From NCBI GenBank assembly GCA_963565915.1, contig OY751488.1:2418001-2482000 (forward strand): a stretch of 64,000 nt of DNA. Direction: 5' to 3'. This stretch comes from Entoloma clypeatum. Lineage: Eukaryota; Basidiomycota; Agaricomycetes; Agaricales; Entolomataceae. This document shows positions 21,529 through 33,600 of this stretch, piece after piece (the first letter of the stretch is position 1; the number at the start of each line of letters is the position of its first letter). Below the pieces are notes generated by a model. It was not told the origin of the DNA, ran no database searches, and worked only from the letters and a program-made list of their open reading frames with translations. The position numbers and the translations under genes were made by a program.

Positions 21529-24017
21529 TCATCGACCAGCCACTATCCTAGTAACATCATTTTCCGCTAAACCATTAGCTTGGCCTCCACCAACAATTCC
21601 CGAAACAGTCTTCTGCATGTCCGTCCACTCCGATTCCCTTGGAATGGCCATATCTCCAATGTCGTAGATATAAAGTCTTCCGTCGCTTCCACCCAAAGCA
21701 GCCCGTCGACCTTCTTTACGATCCCACTGGAGCTTATTTATTGCCCTTCCAGTACCCACCGTCGTGGATACCACAGACACCTGAAGCACAAAAGGGACAT
21801 ATGTCGGAAAAATCAAAACGCAGGTAGATGTAGCTCCATACCTCAGTGTCTGTATTCAGATTCCATAGGTCAAATTGACCTGACCCATCGACGGTACCAA
21901 ACACAGCTGGGTGTGCGGGGTGCCACTTCACATCATAGACATAGTCATCAGCCTCGTCAAAGGAATATATAGGAGCGATAGCATGCGGAGCCGTCGAGGG
22001 TTTCGCCAACGACTTGGCTCTCCATAATTTCACGGTCCAATCCACCGAGCTCGTCAAGAACAAATCAGAAAAGTCCACAGGACCGACGAGCGGGTGGAAA
22101 TGGAGGCCCATGACAGGACCAGAGTGTCCTTTATACACGTCATACTGGTTCAAGCCAGCTTTGGCACCAGCACGGTCATAGCGATTCGCCTGGTATACGT
22201 TTCCTTCCTCTGTTCCGACCCAGAATGTTGTCGTTTCATTGTCTGGAAAGTCTAATGTTGTGACAGCCACCTCTCCCGTCTTGTTGTGCCCTCCATGCAC
22301 TAATTCGAGAGTTTCCTACAGGAATCGTTAAACCAAGAGGTAGGATTGTTTTGAATATCTACCTGGGGCTGCGCAAGCATGTCGACCAACCAGCTGCACA
22401 CGGTGCCATCCGTACTGCTTGTAATCAAATTGTGGGCATTCTGAGTGCCTACCATTTGCATGGCATATACGGGGTGGGTATGGCCGGCCGCGGATAACGG
22501 TGTTTTCAACACCGGTAGATGCTTGGAACGGGTATCCCATAGCAGAATTTGTCCGGAATATGTGCCACCAAACACGAGATTCGAGTGAAACGGTGAAAAG
22601 GTCACTGACAGAACGTCAGACTATAGGAGGTCAGTCGGCTCACTGCTCTAACGAGGAAAATATGTATGTAGAAGGGCTTACGGACTTGAGAATGGAAGAC
22701 AAATTCGGGTCGTTCCAGGAGATGTAAATTCCACACAGCAACTATGCCATCGGGTTCATTCAGCGCTGCATGATTTTTGTTGTATGATGCGACACTCAAT
22801 TCGGGATACTGCGATGTCAATCAGAAGTGGTAACCCAGGACCAGCGATTCCTTACTTTGGGCGACCAGTCAACATCTGTTATGGAACGATTTTTCCCATA
22901 CCGATCGTCGTAAAATTCACAGACGCGTTTCACACGCCCTTCAGAGTCATCACTGACATTGACGATGAGTTAAATTCGTGCCAAACAACGCGTTGACGCA
23001 CCCGCCTGATTCTGCGCCTATTGTATAGTCACGGATATAATCATACCCGTCATTCAAGGCTCTCTGCACGATCTTCGATGATTGTTCCACAAATTCCATG
23101 AATTCTGGAGCAACAAAAATGCTCGCTCGTTCTTCCTCCGTCAACTCTGGATAAAAGACGAACTATCCAGAATGTCCATTGATCTGAAAAGAAAACATGT
23201 GGTTACCTCGAATCTCTTGCTCGATTTCCATGTCCAGCTTTACGCTTTCTTCCTCTAGCTCTCTATCACGAGCTGCCCGCTCCACCTCTACGTCCCGCTC
23301 TCTATTGATTCGTTGTCGCAAATCTTCTTCGTGTTCTCCAGGTGTATCTGTCTCCGTATCTGTCTCGATGGCAGTAGTTTGTACTTCCTTGTTGTAAATG
23401 ACACGCTCCTGTTGTAGGCTTTGTTCAGTGTAAACTTGGGAACCACTTGCTCCAAGGATTGACCTTCTGTGGCAACTCAAACAATTCCTGTTCCACATCA
23501 ATCAGGTCAATGCGCAACCGCGGAGTGATTGACCTGGGAAAATCTCAATCTATACTTGTTGCGTGTGGCATTGACGCAAAGCGCACCGCTCAATGACATG
23601 ATCTGTAGCAGAACTAGTCGAGTAACTGAGCGCGTTGCTGCCTGTACTGATGCGTTCCGAAGAGAAGTCACTCTGCCTGCTCACTCTCCCAGATCCTGAA
23701 GATTTTGGGCCTGGCAGCGGTGCCGGCGTCCCAGGTACGGATAAAGGCGTGAGGTCTCCACTGTCGTGACGTAAACCAGCACGGCTTGGGCTGCCCACCA
23801 AGGAATTCACGAGGTCATCGACGTCCCTGCGTTGTGGGGCGGGTCCTACAATCTAATTAATGGGGTTAGGTGTGTATAACGCGCGGAGGACGCGAGAGTT
23901 GCTTGCCTCTGTTGCTCGTCTTTCCGCGTCTGCCTTCTGCCTGTCAGTGCGAGCCTTTCTGAGCTCTGCTAATTTGGCCTTCTTTGCTTCAATCTCTGCG
24001 CGACGTTTATCGGACAT
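21529..24017 (-). CDS. cytoplasmic dynein intermediate chain (WD40)
   Basis: This is a subunit of cytoplasmic dynein that scaffolds light chains and binds dynactin. The start at 24,017 opens [23 protein letters not shown], the typical N-terminal coiled-coil, followed by a Ser/Pro linker. [12 protein letters not shown] is a candidate LC8/Tctex site, followed by a charged helix ([20 protein letters not shown]) and [21 protein letters not shown]40 repeats follow: [113 protein letters not shown], with the stop at 21,529. The first intron appears to be GC-AG (GAG|GCAAGC ... TTAG, about 23,852-23,906). The gene is divergent from SEN2 with 59 bp between start codons. Confidence 0.92.
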
Positions 24018-24076
24018 GGTTCAGAGGAGGAAGGGGAAGTTTATTTGGACTTGTTACGACCACCCTCTCGTACTCG
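24018..24076. promoter_or_regulatory. 59-bp divergent start-to-start interval, dynein IC/SEN2
   Basis: The start codons at 24,017 (minus) and 24,077 (plus) leave 59 bp for both 5' leaders and any core promoter. A CCACCCTCTCG-type pyrimidine-rich strip is present but no TATA box. Confidence 0.45.
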
Positions 24077-25500
24077 ATGTCGATGATCAATCCCTCCTCC
24101 CGTGGTTCACGGGGCGCGTTCAAAGGCGGAGCAAGACGCAACCAGAACAACAGGACATACGCAAACCCTTTGCCTCTCATATTCTCCAATTCACCACCCA
24201 GCCAATTTCGATCCATCCTTGGTCTTCTTGGTCTTTCTCTCACACAGGTCGTAAACCCTCATTGTGAAGGAATTTTCGATCCAACTACGCGATCCGTGTG
24301 GGTCTTCGATCCCAAACATTCAAAAATCCTCTGGCAAAGAGGCTTCTTTGGGAAAGGAAACCTATCTCGGAGCGAACCTAGTTGGCTTGCGAGGCAAGTG
24401 AACATCAGACGGTCTGCAGGGAAACGTTTGTCCATCTACCATTACATCTGTGCGTATAACCATAGTAAACATCTGGTTTATAGAATTGACGTCAGAAGAG
24501 GTGACTGCAAAACGGAGAACTGAGCGCAGGCAATTCAAGCTCGATCGTGCTGCTGCCATTGCTGCTGCTGCTGCCGAGGCCGAAGCCGTTTTTGCTACTG
24601 AAGGACGTGTCATTATTCCAGCGCTGTCTGGTCCATCCATTCCATCTGCCGCGACATGGCGTCCAGCACCTGCTGATGAATCTCCTCCCCCATTTGATGA
24701 CGACGACGATGGTGCGGAGCCTCTAGAATTAGAGCCTCTGGAGGATGTAGAGCACCTCCAGCTTACTTTTCCAGAAGCCTTTTTCCTCGTCTGGAACACA
24801 GATTGTCTGACAATTCACGATCCTCATACCGTACTGTCCTCACCCCTTCCAAATATTGACAGTTGGGATTGACTTTTTCCTTATATCAGGGTGATGCAAT
24901 GACTCTCAAACAGATATGGATGGCTTTCCAAGGGGCTGCAATTTCTTTAACCGCTGTCCCCAGCCAGCCGCTCCAATTTGACAACCCTTTTCTCATCAAT
25001 TACGTCGTTTGTCATCATTATCGCTCTCTCGGCTGGGTTGTCAAAGGCGGGATAAAATTTTGCGTCGACTATCTTCTTTATAAACGGGGGCCCGTCTTCA
25101 CTCATGCCGAGTACGTCCTGACTTTATGATTCCTCCTTGCCCTATAATCAACGACGACGATTGAACTAGATTCGCACTAGTTGTATGCCCAGTGTATGAA
25201 GACCCGGAAGACCAAAAAGCATCGTCTCTCGACCTGCAAAACTCATCTACATTTGCTTGGTCATGGCTCAGCACGATCAATCGAGTCAACTCTCAAGTTC
25301 AAAAGGTCTTCCCTCTCTTGCAGGGTATGACACATATGCTGACGGGAGTCTTTTTGTAGACTCTGGTTTTGATTTACGTTACAATCCCAGCACGCTCTCG
25401 CCTCCCTCTTGATATTCTTGACTCCCCAGCATGTTTGCAACATTTTTCCATCAGGGAAGTGACGTTGCGCAGATTTATTCCAGCACGCATGCGTGAATAA
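24077..25500 (+). CDS. SEN2: tRNA-splicing endonuclease catalytic subunit Sen2
   Basis: This subunit cuts the 5' splice site of intron-containing pre-tRNAs within the Sen2-Sen34-Sen15-Sen54 complex. Exons encode [18 protein letters not shown], then the N-terminal domain ([39 protein letters not shown]), an Ala/Glu-rich linker, and [20 protein letters not shown]. The nuclease core follows with [44 protein letters not shown], and after an intron a final segment starting [15 protein letters not shown]. The catalytic triad is visible as Tyr in CVDYLLY, His in FTHAEF and Lys in NSQVQK|T. At least four introns of about 50-65 nt occur; the splice joins checked keep frame. The stop TAA is at 25,498-25,500. 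Confidence 0.92.
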
Positions 25501-25847
25501 AAATTCCTCTGATACTCAAAAGGTTTGAAACTGTTGGGTATGTACAATCCAATTATTCAATTTTGCAGAAGGGATAGTTGTGTTCCATAATACAAAACTC
25601 GACATTTATACACGTTCAATTACCCCCGGCTCCGAGCTTCCACCATAACACAACCAAGGCCATGGTGGAGGAATTTGCATGATGTCAGAAAACAAGAGGC
25701 TGGAATAAAGATAATGATGCAGGCTACTTGCGACGAGATGAAACCGTGTCCATGTCAGGCCGGGTCTGTAATTTTGATTCGGGTAGAAGAGCAGAGGAAA
25801 CGGATGAAAAGGACGACGAAAAGGAGGAGGGAAGGGGGACGATGAGG
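25501..25847. other. intergenic, convergent SEN2/THP3 ends
   Basis: About 350 bp between two convergent stop codons. No gene or RNA structure recognised. Confidence 0.5.
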
Positions 25848-27679
25848 TTATATTGCACCTTTGATGAGGATTTTGCGATACTTCTCCTCGCATGATTGCG
25901 ATAACTGAGGGAATGCTGGCTTGCACTCGAGAATTTTTTTGCCATCAGGTTCGCGCGGGTTTGTGAAGAATGCCGCTGAATGTTCCACGAGAAAGACGCG
26001 AGCGGCGTTTAGGGAGTCAAACGCAAGAACATTATGGATGAATGACAAAGGGATCGTCTTGTACCTGAATGAACGTCACATCTGTTTTCGGGAGCCAAGT
26101 ATGAAGTGCTCACGCTTTTGTGATGACCATCAGCGCTTTGACTCGTTCGCGATCAATAAAATGATCCATTATGTATGCGCCCATATTAGGGGCCGACATA
26201 TATAATTCGAAAAGCGAGTGGTAGTTCCCCATAGCCAGTGCTCGTGACACTGAAAGAGCATGACCGACCGCTGGATCGGCTTTCTGTCTGGGGGTTAGCT
26301 GACCTACGTAGATATTCAATTCTGAAGTGCTGTCAGGGAAAAATGATGAATGAGGAGCCATCATAAAGCTTACCGCTGCGATTTCGGCCATGTAGAAGCA
26401 TCAGGATACGGTATGCAGTGAATTCCTCGACCTTCCCTGGAATACCTAGCTCATAAAGGGTTTTGAGCGTTGCCTGACATTGGTTGTATTCTACCATGTC
26501 GCTCTGACGTGATCCTTCTGTGAGTTTTCGCCTGGGATATGTTGGTTTCGACGTACGGTCTCTAGTGCCATACGAGCATGAATTTCATAGACCTGTACGG
26601 TGAATTCATTTTTGATCCGCTGGACCTGAAAACAAGAAGTGGAACAGAATGGACCAGATGACGGCTAGCAAGAGAAACATCACTGTAACGCACTGTGAGG
26701 TCTTGTCGTAGACTTTTGAATTGACTACATATCCAACTGTAACTGCATTTTTCCCGCCAACGGTTTTTCAGTTCCAAGAGAGTTCTTTGAAGGATGGGAT
26801 AGGGACGTATTTGTTCCGGTTTGGGTTCCTCAATTGCCAAATCAGCACACATGGTTTGCAAGGACAAGTGTCGCGCGTACTGTGGTCAAACGTAGGTAAT
26901 CCTTGAAAACATCTTGCGACGTTCCGACGATGGTATGACGGTCCCAATCAAGAACATTCTGCAAGAAATCATCTACATTAAAAAGAAGATACGACAATAG
27001 CAACATACTGGATCGGCCTCTGGGTCATCCAGACTACCAAAAGGCGATGCATCACGAGATAAGGACATCCCCTTGAAGAGATGCACTGTGTTCTGGTTAG
27101 CCTTGACGAAGTTCTGGGGTGTGCCATTTCGGATGTGTTTTGTTCTTTCTAGGTCATGTTCCCGCTGAAAGCGCTGCGCTCGTCTATGGAGTGCTGCTTG
27201 ATCATTAGGGTCTAGTGCCTGTTGGGGTTGAGCGTTCGTGACGGCTGCATGTTTTTGCGCATTCTTCTTAGCCTTTTTATTGGAGGCCTGGACCTCGTTA
27301 CTTGCAGTATCTCTAGTGACAAAATGCTAGAAAGTAGGGGGGCCGAGGACTTACGGTTTGCGTTTCAAGGCATTCGTGAAATTTGGCAACGGTTTTGGAA
27401 GAAGACTAGAACACGGCATAAGCAGGATAGTGTTGATTAAGAATATGCCGACAACCTTTGGAGTTGTATCCCTTCCCAATCGGTGGTCCATAGTGTATGA
27501 GCAGCAAACGCATCAGCAATTACCTGTCTTAGTTCAGCTTGGGCCTCCGTCCGGTTAGAGTCCGTCATTTGGCCTAAACACTTGGCAACCCATTCTCTGC
27601 AGCAGAACTGGAGATCGTTCCGGTAATCGTGATGGAAGCGCACGCACTTGAGCTTTGGAGGCCAAGATTCCGACGACAT
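25848..27679 (-). CDS. THP3: THP3/LENG8-like SAC3-GANP domain protein
   Basis: This is a SAC3/GANP/THP3 family protein; yeast Thp3 works with Csn12 in transcription elongation and mRNA maturation. The start at 27,679 (MSSESWPPKLK) is followed by EWVAKCLGQMTDSNRTEAQAELRQ, a Lys/Gln-rich linker, ERTKHIRNGTPQNFVKANQNTV, and the SAC3/GANP domain: DWDRHTIVGTSQDVFKDYLRL, RIKNEFTVQVYEIHARMALE, MVEYNQCQATLKTLYELG, FTAYRILMLLHGRN, SRALAMGNYHSLFELYMSAPN, YLKLPLSFIHNVLAFDS. The stop is at 25,848. Several short introns separate these blocks. The N-terminus is shorter than in many homologues, so an additional upstream exon cannot be excluded. Confidence 0.85.
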
Positions 27680-28038
27680 GTGTGAGATATTAGATGAGAA
27701 AAGTGAAGACCTGAAGTACAGTGAAGGCAAGGCGTGCACATCGTCAAGCAGGGCCAAACACTACACTCGTGCGCCACGGCAACAACTCAATATCTCATAG
27801 CACGCTGTACAATTCTATCTATGACAATGGACGCGTTGCTGGAATGTAGTACGAAAAGTGTGGGATCCCATCATTTTTGCATAGCTTGGGAGCAACAAAA
27901 GCGAGAGGTGTCTAATGTGGTGGGACCCGTTCTATTCATCACGGGCAGTACAGAAAGCCTACTTTTATTGAGTTTTGTCTACCGGAGGTTTGTAAACTAG
28001 AAAGTGCTGTCTCAGCAAGGTAAAGGAATATTTTGCAA

Positions 28039-29275
28039 CTACCCGAACTCACAGATCTTTCTGTTCTTGATGGCAGTCCACTTGAATCGTTTGACATAAA
28101 GACTGATTAAAGTGAGGGTGGAGAAGATAATGACGGCTTTGATTCCGTATTTCTTCCTTTCATCATGCTCTGGTTCTGCGGCCCAACTGAGGAACGTCAC
28201 TACGTCTTTCGCCATCTGCGATGTAGTTGCGGGGGTTCCTGCATTCCAAGGCGATCAACGGACAGTGCTCGTGTCGACGGCGTGCATACATACCGTCCTC
28301 GTACTCGACCAAGCCATCGAACAGCACACGTGCCATGGAAATTGCGCCTCCTGGGAAGAAGGGATTGTAATTCATGCCCTCACGGATCTCGACTCCAGCT
28401 GGAGGATCCATGTAGCCAGTGAGCAAAGCAAAAACGTAATCCTAGATGCACACCGTGTCAATACTCTGGGCGCGGGAGATGCGAGAAACTCACAGCACCA
28501 CCGTGACGAGCCTTGGTGATCAAGCTCAAGTCTGGAGGAAGAGCTCCGGCATTGCTGGCACGGGCAGCTTCAGGGTTCGGGTAAGGAGCGGGCATGTAAT
28601 CGGCCAGCTTCCCCGGACGCTGGAACATTTCCCCTTGATCATTGGGGCCATCCGTATACTCGACTTCCTCCGCCATGGTTCTTGCTTCGTCGGCTGTGTG
28701 GGATACACCGACAAGGTTACGCCAGGCAATACGATCCAAAGAATGGCAGGCTGCGCAGACTTCACGGTAAACTTGATAGCCTCGTCGGATGCTGTCTGAG
28801 CGTGAGCGTATGTCTTGAGCCTAAGGCGTATTTTGACCAACCTGGCATGATCGAAGGTATCAAAAGGTCCCTTGTGTGACCATGGATACGCAGGGGGATG
28901 GAGACCTTCGTCACTGAGATGGCCAGCATGGACTTCGCCTAGGAAGGGGAGGGTCCCGTATAGGTGGGTGTACCAAGCTATCGAGCCCGCAGTGAAAAGA
29001 GACATGGACGCAAGAGTCACACGAGAATTCAGAAGGGACTAGACGAGTGTTCAGGATACCTCAAAGAATCATTTGACTTTGCTCACCTCGAACCCGGCGG
29101 AAGATGTGGCATTAGACGAAGAAAACCGCACCTGTTGACACTTTGGCAACGGGGCTTGGACAAAAAGCAAAAGACTCACGCGAGCAGAACGCGCAACAGA
29201 CTGCAGAATAGAGGGGCGCGAAACCCCTGCATTGGCAACATTTTTCAAGGCTCCTGCGGACAGCCTCGAAAGCAT
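28039..29275 (-). CDS. CYT1: cytochrome c1 of respiratory complex III
   Basis: This is the heme-c subunit of the mitochondrial cytochrome bc1 complex. The start at 29,275 gives a basic presequence ([28 protein letters not shown]) followed by a hydrophobic sorting segment ([15 protein letters not shown]). The mature part has [42 protein letters not shown] with the heme motif [46 protein letters not shown], and [27 protein letters not shown]. The C-terminal anchor is [17 protein letters not shown], with the stop at 28,039-28,041. Introns of about 45-55 nt separate the presequence, sorting and heme regions. Confidence 0.95.
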
Positions 29276-29570
29276 TTTGCGTTGCAGGTTTTTCGGGAGG
29301 AAAGGTGATAGATATACTGGTCACCTGTCACGCGTGACGACTGGACGGAATAGACCGGAGTTGTGAGGTATCTTTTACTTTCAAGTACTCTCTGCACCCG
29401 TTTTCATGTCAAGGGTGCAATCGAATGATACGTTCATAATGTGATAGAGCCGGAATGAAAATGTACAGTCGTAAAATTAGTAGTAAGGTGTCGTTGATGG
29501 CCACAGAAAATGTCCCGAAGTACATGCAGCCCTTCCACTGCCACGCTGATAAAATCGCTGGGTTTCTCGC
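29276..29570. other. intergenic between CYT1 and the CYSTM gene
   Basis: Upstream region of CYT1 and 3' flank of the CYSTM gene. No additional gene seen. Confidence 0.5.
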
Positions 29571-30230
29571 TCAGAACAAGCAGTCGCAGATTTCTGAGGG
29601 AACATAGATATATCAACAGGAAGGAAGAGAACACTGAAAATGACAAACCTTCCGCGCAGCAGCAAAGGCAGATACCCGCTAAGCAAGCCATGCACCCAGA
29701 GTTTCCACTGGCTTTAGGTGGTGCCTGTTGGCTATTGCATACACGTAAGATAGGCAATTGGCAGATATAGCTCATAGCCGGACGTACACATAAACCGTCT
29801 GAGGTTGGGGTTGGGGTTGATATCCCTGCTGCGGATATCCTTGCGGTGGTCCTTGCTGATATCCTCCTTGTTGGTAGGCTTGTTGTGGTTGCTGAGATCC
29901 CGAAATATTATATCAGGGAGACCTTCATTGCGCTAGTGAGAGGGAGACATACTTGAGGATAATAACCACCCTGCTGTCCTTGTGGGGGTCCTGTGATCAG
30001 AGTTTATTAGTGGTGCGAGACAGCGCACTGAGTGAACGAGAGTGCAAGTTTCGGAGAATAGGCTAGCTACGGTAAGGTATCTGGCCAGCCGTCTGCCATT
30101 CCGATTGGACTAGAGGTTTCGGAGTGCGACAACACAACCGAACGCAAAAAAAGTGGGGCCACTCACCAGGAGGGGGATAATACTGGCCCTGTTGTGGTTT
30201 TCCTCCACTATAGAAGTCGTTGGCGCTCAT
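29571..30230 (-). CDS. CYSTM-domain cysteine-rich C-tail membrane protein
   Basis: This is a small protein of the CYSTM family, tail-anchored stress-associated proteins by family knowledge. Exons on the minus strand encode MSANDFYSGGKPQQGQYYPPPG, GPPQGQQGGYYPQ, a Gln/Tyr/Gly/Pro-rich segment of GYPQQGYQ type repeats, PQTVYAPPKASGNSGCMACLAG, then ICLCCCAEE and ICDCLF with the stop at 29,571. The Cys-rich hydrophobic tail is the CYSTM signature. Four introns are inferred; the last two joins are phase-consistent but were found by eye. The start ATG at 30,230 lies only about 150 bp from the LTR of element A, so its promoter has probably been changed by that insertion. Confidence 0.8.
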
Positions 30231-30383
30231 AATAGACGGATGGAAACGGGATGGAAGGGATGAAAAGGAAACGAAGATCGAATTTCAAGCGAAGATTTTT
30301 ATTTGCCTTTTGGGCCGGTTTGCGGGCACATGCCGCAGTATTAGGAGGTCAGGTCAGGAAAGGACATTTTCTCACACGGCCCC

Positions 30384-30671
30384 TGTTGAGGCGACGCTAA
30401 GTCAAACGACGTCGCGAGCCCAAACTTAAGAACGAAGTGGGAAATGTGAAGTGAACTGAATTGCCCAGAGACCCAGCGGGAATCTCAAGAGAACAAGCTA
30501 TCGAATACAAGTGAAAGTACTCTACTTATATATGTAAATTCCATGAGGCTGCATTGTGGCAGCGTCATGCTGCGTGATAATAATGAGATGTCCTCATGTG
30601 CGATATGATGTAGATAAGATAAGATCGAGATAAGATAAGATAAAGTGAAAAGTGAAAATACGATCATAACA
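30384..30671 (-). repeat. element A 3' LTR
   Basis: TG...CA-bounded copy, preceded on the minus strand by the polypurine tract and followed by target duplication GCCCC. It contains GATAAGATAA-type A/T-rich repeats near its 5' end. Confidence 0.93.
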
Positions 30672-30682
30672 TTACCCCCTTT

Positions 30683-33600
30683 CTAGATCTCGACTTCCAG
30701 GCGAGATATGATGTCGTCCGGGGTGTTCGTGAAATTTTCATATGGTTTAAATTCCAATCCTTCAAAGATGTTTGCGCGTAAGCGCCGAGGTGCATTCGGG
30801 TTTAATTTAAAGAAGTCCTCCACCGCTTCCTTGGCATGTTCTAGGTGATTCTCGGGTTCCCACGTGTTGTGGTCCTGAGTCAGACCCTCCCATTGTACTA
30901 AATATTCCAGCTTTCCTCTCTTCAACCTTGAGTCAATAACTTTTGCGACATCGTACTCCTCTTCGCCATTGATAACTATCGGGTTTGGTGCCTGCACCCT
31001 TTGTGACATAAATAGTGGTTCCTTAAATAATCGGACTCGTGATATATTGATGACCGGGTGGATTTTCCAGGTTTTCGGTAATTTAAGTTCTACGGCGTGT
31101 GACGAAATGATTTTGGTTATGGTATAGGGTCCAATCCATCGTTCGGCAAGTTTCTTTAAGGGTCGGTTCAACTTCAGGTCTTTAGTCGATAACCAAACTT
31201 TGTCGCCAACTTTGTAAACTGGTGCATCACCCCTTTTCAGGTTCGCATACCGTTCCATCTCTTCTCGTGCTTTTACTAGCGCCGCTTCCGCCTCCTCATG
31301 AATCTTCTTCATTCGCTCTGCGAATTCTTTTGCCGGTTCTGACTTTTCTGCCCTCCGAGGTTCTACGCCCATCCTAGGGTTAAACCCATAATTTACATAG
31401 AACGGCGAGAACTGAGTTGCCGTGTGAATTTTATTATTATAGGCGAATTCCGCGGTTGCCATCCATTCGGGCCAATCTGTTTGCCGATGGGAAATAAATG
31501 ATCTTAGATATTGTTCCAACTCCTGGTTGATGCGCTCCGTCTGTCCGTCTGTTTGCGGATGATACGCCGTTGATAATTTAGTTGTGATCCCCAATATTTT
31601 ATTTAGTTCCTTCATAAATATTGCCGCAAATTGTGGTCCTCGATCTGACGTTAACGATTCTGGCAGTCCATGAAGTTTCCAGACTTCATCCCGATATAGT
31701 TTAGCTAATCCTTCTGCTGAGACTTCATCGCGTGTTTTGATAAAGTGTGATTGCTTTGTTGATCTGCAAGCCACGACTAATACTGCGTTGTACCCCTGAG
31801 CTTCTGGGAGTCCTACAATAAAATCTGCTGTAACATGTTTCCATGGTCCTGCATGTTCCGTGTTTGCTTTTAATTTACCAGCTAGCGGTTGAGGCACGTT
31901 TTTTGATCGTTGACATCTGTCGCAGCCCTCGACGTATGCTTTGACCATGTTTGTAATACTAGGCCACCAATAATTACGTGTAACCAATTCCAGGGTCTTC
32001 CACTGCCCTGGGTGTCCTGCAACTGGGTTGTCGTGGTGTAATTTAATTATTTCCTCCCTGAGTTCCTGACTTTTCGGAACATAAACCTTTCCTCTATGTA
32101 ACCAGAGTCCCTGCTCTTCATGCCATTCGTCTGCGCGTAATGTTTTGGTATTTGTTTTCTTTAACTCTTCTACTGCTTTCAACACTTGTTCGTCAAATTC
32201 CTTGGCATCCCTGATGCGTTTTAATAGTTTACTTTCTTCTCCATCAATAAGTATGTGACCTCGATCCATTGCTCGCAAGTGGAAGTATTCCGGTTTTAAT
32301 AATGTTACGTCTTCGTTGTCATTTTCCACCCCCTTTCTATGATCGACCCTTCTCGAAAGAGCGTCCGCCTTTCCCATTGAGGTGCCAGCTTTGTGTATTA
32401 ATTTAAAGTTGAAGCGTGTTAGATACAACGCCCAGCGTGCTTGTCTGCGATTAAGCTTTCGTCCCTGCATGAAGTACTCGAGGTTTTTATGATCGGTCCA
32501 GATCTCGACCTCATGTTTGGCTCCTTCAAGGTGGTGTCTCCATGCTTCCAGCGCTCGAATTATGCCCAGCATTTCTTTATCGTGTACGTCGTAATTTCGT
32601 TCCACATCATTTAATCCTTTAGATAGAAAGGCACATGGCCTCCATTTCTCATCCTCGCATTCCATAGATAGAATTGCTCCTGTAGCAAAGTCCGATGCGT
32701 CTGATTCTACTCTCAACTTCCGATCCGGATCGGGAGATACTAATATAGGTGCTTCCGTAAATAATTTCTTTAGCATATCAAACGCTTCCTCCTGTTCCTC
32801 TTTCCAATTCCAGATTGTTTCTTTCCTTGTTAATTTATGTAAGGGCCCTGCCACTTTAGAGAAGTCTTTGACAAATCTTCGATAGAAATTGGCCAATCCT
32901 AGAAACGACTGAATTTCTTTGACTTTTGTTGGTTTCGGCCATTGTTTGATGGCGTCTACTTTTGAAGGATCCATTCGAATTCCGTCTTTCCCAATAATTA
33001 ACCCTAAGAACTCTATTTCGTCTCGGTCAAAGAAACATTTTCCTGGTTTTAGGAATAAGTCGTTTTCTCGTAATCTTTTTAGAATTTCCTCCACGATTTC
33101 ACTGTGTCCTTTTTCTCCTTCAGTTGCTACCAATATATCATCGATATAGATAACTACGTCTCCTTGATCAATCAAGTCTCTAAATATGTCGTTCATCATG
33201 GTTTGAAACGTGCTTGGGGAATTATTTAATCCGAAGAACATGACTGTTGGTTCGAAAGCTCCGTCTGGGGTTGTGAATGCCGCTTTCCACTCGTCTCCTT
33301 CTTTGATGCGTACATTGTTATACCCCCATCTGAGGTCCATTTTGGTAAACCTTTTCTTTCCCTTTAATTTATCGATCAATTCCGGAATTAACGGGAGTGG
33401 ATAATTATTGCGAACGGTCCAGCCGTTAATGTGTCGGTAATCCTGTACCATTCGTTTCTTTCCGTCTTTTTTGGGTATAAAGAATACTGGCGAGGTTTGT
33501 GGTGACTTGGTAGGTCGAATATATCCTTTGCGTAATTGATCGTTTACAAATTCGGATACTTCTCTCCTTTCATCTGGTGACAGGGGATAGACTTTGGCCT

